A program made the position numbers and the translations under genes. Positions 1 to 14,532 of a DNA stretch of 64,000 bases are shown one piece after another. Every line of letters starts with the position of its first letter. Position 1 is the first letter of the stretch. The stretch covers positions 10,106,483-10,170,482 of the forward strand of contig OY718807.1 in the NCBI GenBank assembly GCA_963070105.1, in the 5' to 3' direction. The notes under the pieces are model-generated. The model saw only the letters and a program-made list of their open reading frames with translations, was not told where the DNA came from and ran no database searches. This stretch comes from Litomosoides sigmodontis (lineage: Eukaryota > Nematoda > Chromadorea > Rhabditida > Onchocercidae).

Positions 1-861
1 TTATAGGAATTTATCAGCACAGATTACAAATAATGACCGCCTATGTCATAACAGTTATGATAGAGCTGGAAGGCAAACTTTAACAGGCAATCATCACGAC
101 AATACAATGAATTCTAACTGTAATCTATAGGAAGCTGATATCGAAAATCCATGAAGTTTTTATTCTTAATCAGCGATCACCACTGTCAACGTCAACGACT
201 TCTTTACTTCATGATGGCTTGATATAGAAAATCTTACCACATAGCTGTAGTGAAAGTATTCAGGTATAGATATGTGTATTGCACACTTTAAGCTTACACC
301 TTCTGACCTATAACAATAATCTTTTGAGCTATAACACACATTGCGTGATGACTTTAATACTACACCTTAAATGGTTCATTCATTGCTTCGAGTCCGAAGT
401 GGAAGTCTCGTTTGCTTCAGGAGAATATACGTGAGGTTCGGGTGCTGAAAAACGACAAGTGTTATTGATGATATATTTGCATGACTACCAAATATTTTAA
501 ATGTTGTTTGGGGCTGAGTCAACTTCATGCAGTAATGTACTGTCGTTAAATAATCATATTCAATGCTTGCATTGTTTTCCTTAGCTAGTTTGAACACATA
601 CAGCACAACATATTTAGCAACATATTTAAACATTCCTTCCAATAAATTTATAAATGTGAATTAGTAGATACTCTGCTTAAAAAAGTTTTGTGTCTGTTTT
701 CTGCTGCCTTGAACTCTCAACCAGTCTTCATTTTTGGAATATATTGAAAACAGACTTCCACTACATTGGAACATACAGTACAACAATTAAAATACAAAAT
801 GCGACTTATCACCCAGAATTAGATCACTGAATGTACTGCTCTTTAGCATTACAATTTGTTA
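1..861. other. Non-coding, 3' flank of the MICOS gene
   Basis: I see no convincing exon here. One minus-strand open frame (642-376) has no recognisable domain and no clear splice link to the gene ending at 862. It is probably 3' untranslated or intergenic sequence. Confidence 0.5.
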
Positions 862-2580
862 TTAGTAAGGAAGATGTGTGTAAAGAAACAACCCACATCG
901 GACAAAATCATCCCAAGCTACTTTGCCGTGGTCAATTGCAATCCGGGCAATGGCTATTGCTTCATACGGATAACAGAAAGCAGTCATTGTTAGTAAGCCC
1001 ATCCCAGAATACAGAAAGCGATGAAATACTGATCTGAAAAGTCGGTTTAATAAAATATGATATTCAACACCCTTACGAACGCTGAACTAAATAACATTAC
1101 TGACGACTAAAGTCTTTCAATGAGAAATACTGGCCACACTTTTTTAAATGGTTAACATCCTAATACGCCCTAATTTGATTTTCAGAATCACAGTAATATC
1201 AGAAACTAACTTTTTCATACCAAGAAAAAAACCGGCAAGACCACCAACAGTGATTGCAGCAGCTTTAGGCAACATTCCATAATTTTCTTGAAGAAATCGT
1301 CTATATGCTGAAATTAAAACAATTCACGAAAGGCTCATAAAATGAAATATCTTAAAAAAAAATAAAAGCACAAGATCATAAAAGAGTTCTTTGCAAAGCA
1401 TTTTAATGCATCTTTCAATCTAAGCATATTCGCTCAAGAAAACAACTAAAAGTTATCACGCGTTATTGTCAATCAGACATAATATGGGGTATAACAAAGA
1501 ATTATTGAAATGGCTAACCTTCGACAGAATTAAGAACCATTTTTGACTTTTCTTCAACATTCAAGTAGGATTCCTGAAAATTTTTGCAATAAATACTATC
1601 TATATGGATTAAATATGTAAAAGGTGTATATTTCAAAAATATCTTTTTGGAAACGAAGAAAAAAGTGCCGTACATGAAACTTGGTATGTTCTATAGCATT
1701 TTTATATTTCCAGTTTTCTATTTAAACAATAGATTGTTGAGAGTTATATTAATTTCTTAGATAAAATATTTTTCTAATACCAAATGCATGGAGAGAAAAG
1801 ATATTTTAGGTTTATGTGCTGAACAGCAAGGGAAATTCACTTCAATCTCCTACTGTGTTTCATCTTAGACTCACTTCAACACCTCAAGAAAAGTTAATAT
1901 TGGCGAATATAAATTCTCCGGTGTGTCCAGCGTATCTAGAAGAAATTACCCCTAAATCTCCAAAGCGTCGTAAAGCAGCTTGTCGTAACATCGCCATTTC
2001 CTTCTGTATTGGCGTAGGCAGCTCCTGAACTTCTTCATAATATGGTGTCTCATCTGGATACATTGGTAGCTGCAAGCTTTTGGAATATTAAATTCACCTG
2101 TCATTCATATTCATAAAACAACATAAATAGTGTCATTAGCCTGAGTTCAGTTGAATTACGAGAATCCTAGCATGGATTAAGCCAGTATTGCCGAAATACG
2201 CAATGAAAACATTCCAAAATTTTTAAAAACTCCAGAAATGGAAATGCAATATTTGCTGGATCGGTAGGTTCACCAGCACGAAACATTCTAATCTACGCGA
2301 TATTTGAATTGAATAGGAGGATATGATAATCAACGTTTCCATCACTGACCAGATAAACCACGCATAATATTTTGTATGATCAGAAAAGCAGAGCAGAAAT
2401 AAATGCGAAAACAATGAAGATGAATGAAATGACCGGAATCTACTTAGTAATGCGATGAAGTCAACTCACTTCCTGAACGGTGACCATTCGTGTCGGATTT
2501 GGTTTAGGTCGCCTGTCAACGTTGACAGCTGTCCACCAACGTACAATGGAGGATTTTATATTTTCCAGCGTGTCGTTCAT
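862..2580 (-). CDS. MICOS complex subunit MIC26/MIC27-like (apolipoprotein O family)
   Basis: Five coding exons: 2580-2470, 2069-1950, 1573-1519, 1307-1211 and 1033-862. They sum to 555 nt (184 aa) with every phase compatible. The middle carries the ApoO/ApoOL signature: a linker followed by YRRFLQENYG, a glycine-rich membrane segment (AAITVGGLAGFFLG), a short basic loop and a second hydrophobic segment ending in a CYPYEA motif, like the YPxQ/Y motif of MIC26/27. The family sits in the mitochondrial inner membrane and shapes crista junctions with cardiolipin and the other MICOS subunits. The length is close to MIC26. An acceptor at about 2598 lies just upstream of the chosen ATG, fitting trans-splicing; an additional 5' exon cannot be excluded. 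The gene is divergent from the acetyltransferase at 3206. Confidence 0.8.
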
Positions 2581-3205
2581 CTCGTCCGTCAAAAAAACCT
2601 GTAAAATGAACAAATCTTGAATGTGTTCCTCGCTTCCCTTCTGTCTTAACGGTTCCAAATTCACTTCGCCCAAGATGTGTGTAGCATAAATGAGGTTTCC
2701 CGTCATCTTTATTCATTACAGTCTTATAGCTTATGACAGGAAATAAAAACCGACACAACTCCGGCTCAGTGGGATCCCAGCTATGAAAACCTTGCAACCA
2801 TTGCAGCAATTAGCGCTGGATAAATTATGCCCAATTCTCAAGACGACTTGAAATAGGCTCATATTCGAATTGAGAAAAAGTGTTCCTTTAAGCGAGTGGA
2901 GAAGTTGGGTGGATGTGGTTGAGGCGGCACTCGGCGATCTGATATTTGTGCGTGCTAAATACTTCATTATATGCTTTCTGGCAAACCACTGTTTCTAATT
3001 CTCGAACAGTTTTCCCGATCAGATTTCGGACATTTAAATGTGGTCACTTGTTTTATGCGTTTGATTTTCATGTGACTTACGCTTGCATTGTTTTACATGT
3101 GCATAATAGATTTCTTTTCATGAGATCGACATTTTCTCACTTTCTGCAAAACTAGTTGCTTTTTTTAGATAAAAGTTGCACACAATATTTTCAGCTTTCG
3201 TTGAC
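2581..3205. promoter_or_regulatory. Candidate shared promoter between the MICOS gene and KAT8
   Basis: This 625-bp gap separates two divergent start codons. A TTTTCAG acceptor at 3187-3193 lies 12 bases before the KAT8 ATG and is a likely spliced-leader site. Minus-strand open frames at 2516-2967 overlap the gap but lack family matches. No TATA box was identified. The promoter role is inferred from layout only. Confidence 0.4.
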
Positions 3206-6527
<3,322 letters not shown>

Positions 6528-8971
6528 ATGTTAGGGGAAGAGTAAGAGGAAATTCTGTATATTGCAGAACTTAAACCATTAGTCGAGAGGGGCATACACT
6601 AAATTTGTTGAAATTAATGCCGAAAACTTTTGCTTGTTACTTATTGTGAGGCAGATTTTTCGGTGAGTATGAGTTCTTTGAATATGACATCATCTCATAT
6701 ACGGTTGGTGCGTCTGCCAACAATTTGGTGTGTTTTTACCTTGGAAGTATTGGTGAAAAGTAGTAAGTAAATCTGGTTTACTTACGCATGATTTTTAAGA
6801 ATTTGGCTTTAAAAAATTTGTTAATTTTATTGTGATGCTACAAACTAAGTAAATCAAACACTTTCGTACGACATAGTCATTGGATTTATATATGTGTTAT
6901 TGTACTGCTGGATGTATAAATAACGAGATATCCTGCAGTTGTATCTTTGAATCTAAAGCAATGTCACGCGGATGTCATTTAAAGAAGGTACTAGAAACTA
7001 CCAGACGTGCAAGGAATGAATAATCAGTTTTAATCAACCGGGGATTCCTAAAAATAAACATAGTTGGTTTGCTGGACATTTGCTTTCTATCCGGGTGGTT
7101 CTATCTGTGTTCGTCTTTCGAAGCCAGTGCGCGAATCTCAGTAATGTTGACGGAACTGGAATTAATTTTCACCGTCTGACTTGCAGACGGTAGATATTAT
7201 TATTATTATACTAAATCCCTTCGCACACAGGTTTTCCAACATTATTTCGAGATGGAAAGCAATTCGGAACCGTTGGTTTGCCTCTCTGTGTTGTGCTGTT
7301 CGCACATCTGTTCTTCAGTTTACATGTCGCCGGTAGAGTAACTTCTGCTTCGGGTTGCCATTATTCTTGTCTCATTAAACCGAAAGCTGCTTTCAGTGTT
7401 AGTGAGGATTCAAATATTCTCTTCTCCCTTTGTTCCACTGTGAGGGAAATATGCCTGTGCCACAATATCAATCTATTTTCAGAGGTGTTGCTTTCTTCCT
7501 CTGGATTCAGCAACAGCCAATTTATGGTTGCGCAGTAGGTGAAGGAGCAGACTTTGCTACATTATTCTTCACTGGAAGGGCACACTGATAAGGAACTTTG
7601 TAGTCTTTAGCAGTGCCAAACTACCGGATGTTAGCTATGAGCTCAGGCTCTTGGATGACTAGTCGTTAGTTGTTAAACTTCGAGTTACAGAAAATTTAAT
7701 ATTTTCTCATTTGTGCGAATAATTGTATCAAACAAAATTATACAATGCAAATTTTGTGTGATATAAGCTTGGAGCGAATGCATCTTTAATTTCAAAAAAA
7801 GGCAAAATTACGTAGTATTCCCATAAAATATTTAATTGATGGCCTAAAAGCTTCTACAAGATTTCATAAGTCTTTCTCCCTCTTACTTTCAGTCATTTTA
7901 AGAAGGAAAATTGTCTAATTTTCCCTTTCTCTTATTTAAACAACGAATGCATCCCCTCTTATAACTGTTTAGGGAGGATCAGTACCATCACTGTGAAAAC
8001 TCTTGAAGAACAGTGCTCTCCGGTAGGAGCGGAGCCCTCTTCTCTCTAAGATCTTTCAATGGGATTGTGGTTGTGGACGAGAAGTTCAAATTTGTCTGGA
8101 AAATTAACTGGCCACCAAAGGACATGACAAGGCCTTGTCATACCTTCCAGTGCTCCGCTTTCCATTCAAACTTCACCGACCTATTCTTTTTGTCTTTCGG
8201 AGATTCGCTTTCGCTTGCTGCAATAAATCAATTGGGAAAGGTTTTTGAAGTCCTGCGATCTAGTTTGATTATATTTCATTTCAAAGTCAAACGAGGGCGC
8301 CTTCCAGGTCTATTTTCCCCTTCTCTGTATGACAAGGTGGAGAAGTTAAGCGCGACAATGCGCGTTACCAGAAACTGTGAACAAAAATGAAAGGTAATGA
8401 CGGAAGGTGAAGAGGAGAAGTGTTGCTGGGATCCGAAGCTTACATCGTTTGGTAACTCCGACTAACCTCAGTCAATTAACTTTCACTTTTCTCTCCTCCT
8501 GGCATCTCCTGCTCCTTCCCCATCCGTGCGCTCTTAACATCGCTCCTCTTCCAGCCCGTGGTAGTATGATACTAAGTCTATGCAATAAATTTTGGAGCGT
8601 GTCGACTACATGAGAATGACCAATGGTCAGCTGGTTTCTCCCTCCCTTTGTACTTTTTCTTTGTCCTCTCTGTTCTCTTGCATCCAATGATTGTAAAGGT
8701 GAGGAGAGGGAGGGCTAAGGGAGAGAGGTTTTCATATGAAGGAATCCCTGTAATGCGGAAATTTTTGGGGAGCACACCGCTCAAGTAATCCTAAACCGTG
8801 GAGCGAGTCGGTGAGACAAGCCGTCCGCCTCCGCATCATTCGTCCGCAACGATTCTTTCGTTAAATCTGTTGTGCGTAAATTAACTTTCTTGCAAATAAC
8901 TAGACATGTGCCGCTCTCCTCCTCGTCCCGGTTGTGTCCTCGAACAGATGAGTAACGATGTCTGTCTGTGT

Positions 8972-8997
8972 GGTGTGTGTGTGTGTGTGTGTGTGTG
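8972..8997. repeat. (GT)n microsatellite
   Basis: About 13 uninterrupted GT units, followed by GCGTGCGTGT and a short AT-rich stretch. Confidence 0.9.
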
Positions 8998-10547
8998 CGT
9001 GCGTGTATATCTTATATAATATACACGTACGCCTCTTGCTCCTGCTACGTACTAGTCATCCGAAGGAGGAATGGAAAAGGTAACTTTTGTGAGCGATTGA
9101 GGGCTGAAACTGAGATTTCTCTGCTTGCGAAGCTCCAAAATGCCGCCTTTCCCTTGCACTATGAAATTTTCGAAATTTCCACGACGTCTTTGCCAGGCGA
9201 TGCTAATGTTGGCTGCGATAATAAAAGGAATGAAAGGGATGGAAGCGATAAAGGTGCAGCGCCCTCGCAGTAACCAACAACGCCGCTGTCTACTACCACA
9301 TTTTCATTTCATTTTTTTCCCTTCCTTCTCCCTTCCTCATTAATTACATACATTCAGCTAATCGTGGGAGGGAGGGAGGGGGAGTCTTGATCTAAGATCA
9401 AAGGTTGTTCAGCAAAGAAACTCGGATTGCGAGACTGATAAAAAGGCATGATGGATATTTTGTCCAGCGCTAACTTACCCCACGCCTCAGACAACTGACC
9501 ATTCTCTCGTACTTCTCACTTCCAACTGTAAATGTTCATTTGAAACATTTCAATAAATTACTTCGCTACTGCATATGATGCATTTTTAGCGACGTCAAAA
9601 AGTGCTTGTTTGCATTGACGTCGTTGAAATGATTAAACTTTCGATAAATTCAAATATGCTTACTATTAAAGTGATAGCTGGTTGTCCAAGATGCTCGTTA
9701 TTTGTGACAGAAATCGGTCGTAAGAACTTCTATTTCACGTAACACGATCGTTGACCTTTCCTCGTACGTTTTCCCTTTTTACACTCCTCCGTTAGGTACA
9801 ATTTTAATTTAATCGATTCTTGACTGACCGATTTCTGTTCTTTCCTTTGGAATCACTTACTATTATCAGTCATTACGTTAAACAGTGCAACTCCCTGTCT
9901 TCACTGTTCCTTGAGAAGGATGTTCCACTGCTTAATTGCTTCCTTTCCTCAGCTATTCACAATAGCCTTCTCCAAATAGTTGAAAAACGGACGATTAAAG
10001 ACTAAACAATCGGAAAATTCCCTCCTATCCGCCAGTCTAAAAAATCGTTACAACGGCAAAGTTCAAGTTAAGTACACCACTGGCGTGATGAGCTGCTTGA
10101 AGTGGACGTGCTTGGATATTCCGGAAGGAGTTTCGTTATAACCCTTCAAATTACGGCCGCCTAACTGTTGCTGTGGGCATTTGTAACGTTGATGTGTGTT
10201 ACGGTCAAATAAGGGTAAATTGAAAACCGTGCATGTGTATACCGATATCGATATCGATCCAGGGAAAAAAAGTAGGCTGAACGGTTGTGGTGCTTTAGAC
10301 TGAATAACTTAATTTTCATTGAAGTCTATTATAGCACTGTATGAAGGGAAATTCATTGTTGTTGCGTAACTGCTGCAATATTTCAGAAGATACGGAAAGT
10401 GAAAAATTATTTGATGATATGGCCGACATTGGTAACATCGCAATGAGTTTTATGACGGACGTGACATTATGAATCTAATCCAAGTGGGATCGATTAATTA
10501 AACAAATACCTGTATAGATAAAAGGAGATTACGAGACAGGAAGAGAC

Positions 10548-10563
10548 AGAGAGAGAGAGAGAG
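10548..10563. repeat. (GA)n microsatellite
   Basis: A GA run inside a purine-rich stretch, with a second GA run at 10571-10582. Confidence 0.85.
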
Positions 10564-11667
10564 GCAAAAAGCGAGAGAGAGAGGAGGGAAGGATAAGTGA
10601 AAAGAATTCAAGTACAAGGAGAAACTCTCTGGTTATCATGCAAAAGTTATCGATTCGAAAGTGCCACAGCAGTAAAGTAAGTTAAGTTACCTTTGCTGAT
10701 TTACTAAGTTTATTTTCTAGCTATCACTTTCGCACAGCTTTCAATAAACCACACGCTTACAGTGCGTATACTCCCTCTATTTTTGTGAAGCTTTCCGCTT
10801 TCGCTGTTTCTAGACGACACTCCAATTGTTCTCTCAGATAAGTTCCTCGTTGGCGGAACTGTCATGGAGGCATTCGATGTTACGGTCCCATGTTACTCTT
10901 ACTAAATGTTGCTGTTTACTAATGCTAGTGAAACCTCACACAACTTTGAAATCAGTGAAATTTGCTATCTGCTTCTTTCATATTGCCAGCCACCAGCATA
11001 ATAAGCTAACCGTAATGGTAGACGTAGTACTTGCAATGGTTTGTAGTTGCGTATTAAAAGACAGGTAGATGAGAATTAATTGATGCACTAAAGTTCAAGC
11101 ATTTCCTTCAATATTTCTTGCATTGCCCAAAAGGTCGTCAGCGACTTTCAATATTGCACATTATGTTAGCCTGACTTCAGGTAAGTTAATTGCATTACTC
11201 CTTCTACTTTTTTCTTCCTGTCTGTACAGAGAAGTTTGGAACAGTAAGGGGTAGCATCAAAGAAGCTTTTAACTTACCTGAAATTGCTCGAATTTATGAA
11301 TTTCAACGGAAAGACAGTGGTGCGCACGTTTTCTGCTTCAGATTTCCTTCCGGAGAGGAAGAATGAGTCAGCAGCTCTCTCGGCGGTGAATTGTAAAGCA
11401 AGGAATTAAGGGAGGAAATTTACGTGTTCCTCCCCGAACCGTTCACTCACCATTCCATTTCCGATCTTTGAGCTATTCTTCAGAAACAGATGTGTATTAT
11501 TATGCAAAAAAATGTCAGCGTCCATTTCGGATTCGTGACATGTCAATCATCAGACGTGAATCACTGTATCAGTCACTCACCCTACTATTCACAACACATT
11601 TAATCCTCGGCTTCATTTCTTCATTCCTCATCCATAAAAGCGATAGAAGGAGAGAGAGCGACAGAGC

Positions 11668-11687
11668 GAGAGAGAGAGAGAGAGAGG
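11668..11687. repeat. (GA)n microsatellite
   Basis: Ten GA units within a purine-rich stretch that starts at about 11645. Confidence 0.85.
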
Positions 11688-11818
11688 GCTAGTTTTTCAT
11701 AAAGACTTTTCCCATTTTGCAGTTGAAGCTTGAGAGGGCAAAATTTTCCTCCAATGCTCTTTCCCAACAACATTCGGTTTTAAATTAGGAGTAGTAAGTT
11801 GCACGTCTGCCTGTCTAA

Positions 11819-11845
11819 GTGTGTGTGTGTGTGTGTGTGTGTGTG
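11819..11845. repeat. (GT)n microsatellite
   Basis: About 13 GT units, 130 bases after the GA tract at 11668. Confidence 0.9.
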
Positions 11846-14532
11846 CGTTACGTCTTCTGATTAATAATTTTCACAACTGTTGCAACTTATTTGTGAAACT
11901 TCACGTAGTGAAGTGTTTTGAAATGAATGCAAGTGAACATACATAGGCAGAGATAGTAGCGCATCCACCGATAATCAGTGTGATGTTTGAAATGGATGGA
12001 AAAAGTCGGCGCGCTGCTTTTGCAAGCAAAAAATGCTGCAAAAAAGAATGACTTTTTTCTCGGAGAATTTCTTTCCATCATCCTCCTTCCCCCTCTTTGT
12101 GTTGGGGGGGATGGGAGAAGCAACAACAGGGAAAAGCTCTCTCCCTCCTCGCTTCACATCGAGGTGGTATTCAGTCTTTGGAAGAAGAAAAAAATGAAAG
12201 TGTATTGGGAGTATTAGGTAAGTGTTGTCGACATCGTTGCTGTGATACCACTCATTTTTTCCTGAGCCATCGACCCCCTCTCAGTAAGCATCTCTCGCGT
12301 CTCACCAACATTTCAGTTTGAAAACCTTTCACGTGATTCCAAAGACATCCGTCTCACTTGATTTGGTCTTCAAAAGAATGATAGCCTTCTCAGACGACCC
12401 GTTTATGGCTCATTGCTGATGTTGCAGCACCACTACCACTTGGACATCCTCCCACTCCCTCACACTTCATTGTTGACGGAAGTTGAGAATTGTAGTTGGA
12501 AGCCAGCCTCGTGGTAAAAACCGGGCTGAATTCCTCCCCTTTTACTTTCCGTTTCGTGAGATTTTTCCCCTGAAATTGTCATTGTACGGTTCTTTCCAAA
12601 GCGATCGTCGAACCGCGCAGTAAGACACGACCAACCAGCCACCTCAACCAGCGCCCCACACTTTTCACTTCCAGTTTTGAAAAAGTAAGTGCCTGAATTA
12701 CATTAGTATGTACAAATGCATGCACATGCAACTTTCTTCTCAATGTTATTCAAACAGGAAAGAATTTGACCATTGTGATACTTCTCAGTTCATCCGGTAA
12801 TTCGCGCTCGATGTGCACTTGTGAAACGTGTCGCTCATCCCTCCATATCTCGACATTACCTCGTGCGACACTAGCTGTCATCCAGATTTTTTCTCCTTTC
12901 AGTCTCTCCTTCATCAATACTACATTGTCTCGCCCACTGTCCTCACTGTCATGAAGATAAGCCAAATACTAACTAACTTACTTCAAATGTCGAAATATTT
13001 TCTGCTAATTAAAATTGCGAGTCTCGTGCTCTCGTCATGTGGCAGAAATTTCAAAAACAGAACTAGAGATTCGCCGTGATGATAAGAGATGAGTTTGAGA
13101 AGCACGTCTTACCGAGACAAGTTCAATCAGACACAAATTATAAACGCATCCTTTTTAATCTTTCCCAATCATTGCAAGAAAAAGCTAGCGCTTTTGTAAA
13201 TGATCGTCGCAGGCGCATATTTGCTTCCTTCGAAGTGATAAGAGATAAGCGCACACCCTTTGAGCTGTATCTGAGCAACCGGCTGCCTAAAATAAACATT
13301 TGCTTTCTCTCTCAAAAGGACGGGGAGGAAAAGCCCACAACGTTCCGGCAACTCTCAATTTCTTGCCACTTCGCCTTTACCACCGCACTGCCCTCTTCGA
13401 ACTGCTTCATTTGGCTTCATCTTTCAACGTGAATCTTTTGTATGCGTGTGCGTGTGCCCCGAAAGCTCGTCCTTCCATGACGCCGAAGCGCCATTCGTAA
13501 AGTGAAGCGCAGATGGAGGAGAATTTCGCGAGGAGCTGTTGCATCAAAATTGCCGAATTGGTGGGAAGCATGCAGTACTTTCGAATTCATCGGCTGTCAT
13601 CTTGTCTGTTTCAATTTCAGTTAGTTATAAGTGCCTTGAGGAGAGTGCGGAACGATACGCAGTAATTAGAAAGTTTTAAAGCTATCATCCAACCGGAACA
13701 GCGCAGCACCCTCGGACACTGCGCGTTCCACTCACTCGTCATCCCGTAATGTCGGGGGGAGATGCGGTCGGGGGAGTATTGCTCACCGCAAGTCTACTGT
13801 TGGCCATCACTGCCACTTAATTTCTTCTTATACCGTCGCTGTTGACCAAACTAAATTTGGACGATAGTCGCTCTCTCTCGCGGCTTTAGCTTTTGGATGG
13901 AATAAGCTGTTCTGTCTGTGAACTTCATTTCTTCCTGTTATGAATAACAAGTCGCGGGGATCCCGAGATTCTGCTAAGATCCAGTCAGTATCCCTTTGTT
14001 GTGCCTTTGGCAGCGTCTACGAGCATGTATTCTGAAAGAAATAACAAGATTTATATTTAATTTAGTCACTAATTAGCTTTTCATAATGCCACTTGCAAAT
14101 ATTTCACGTGGACATGAAATGTTCGTTACGTACGTCACGTGATATGCGCGTAATATGTACAAAATCTGGTAATATTGGTGAAAACGAGAGATTGTTTAAA
14201 AGGATTCTTCGAAAAGAGTATGACCTTTTATGATATTTAGTGGTTATTTGTATTTCTTCTGGCAAGTTCATTGCAGCGTAGCTAACTGAATAAGAATTTA
14301 CGCAAATTCGACGAATTTACTACTTTTTCTGCTAATTATAAAATCTTTCGCGGCCAGCAAAATTTCAGATTGATGTAAATGAGTTCTCATTTAAGGGTTT
14401 GACATGATTATCGCACCGAATAGCTATCTCACTTCTCTGCCAAATCAAACCATCGATCTCAATTTGCCTCACGCAACAGCTGTTACTACTACGAACCGAC
14501 TTTATTACTTCCACTGAATACAGTTATTATTA

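Larger units (their letters stand above)
6528..14532. other. 8-kb tract without recognisable genes
   Basis: No exon chain or family match was found on either strand. The tract holds GT repeats (8972-8997, 11819-11845), GA repeats (10548-10563, 11668-11687), polypyrimidine runs and a CGATATCGATATCG palindrome (10243-10256). It is probably the upstream regulatory region of the ADAM gene, possibly with 5' non-coding exons. Diverged genes could be missed. Confidence 0.5.

Noticed and set aside
1816..2028. Plus-strand open frame of 70 codons
   Set aside because: It lies antisense to exon 2 of the MICOS gene, which has a better-supported frame.
7278..7538. Hydrophobic open frame resembling a signal peptide upstream of the ADAM
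   Set aside because: It starts with TTG, not ATG, and has no splice link. A better ATG exon with a signal peptide exists at 14533.
13076..13432. 118-codon open frame in the gene-poor tract
   Set aside because: No domain, no splice context and overlapping open frames on both strands; chance is likely.
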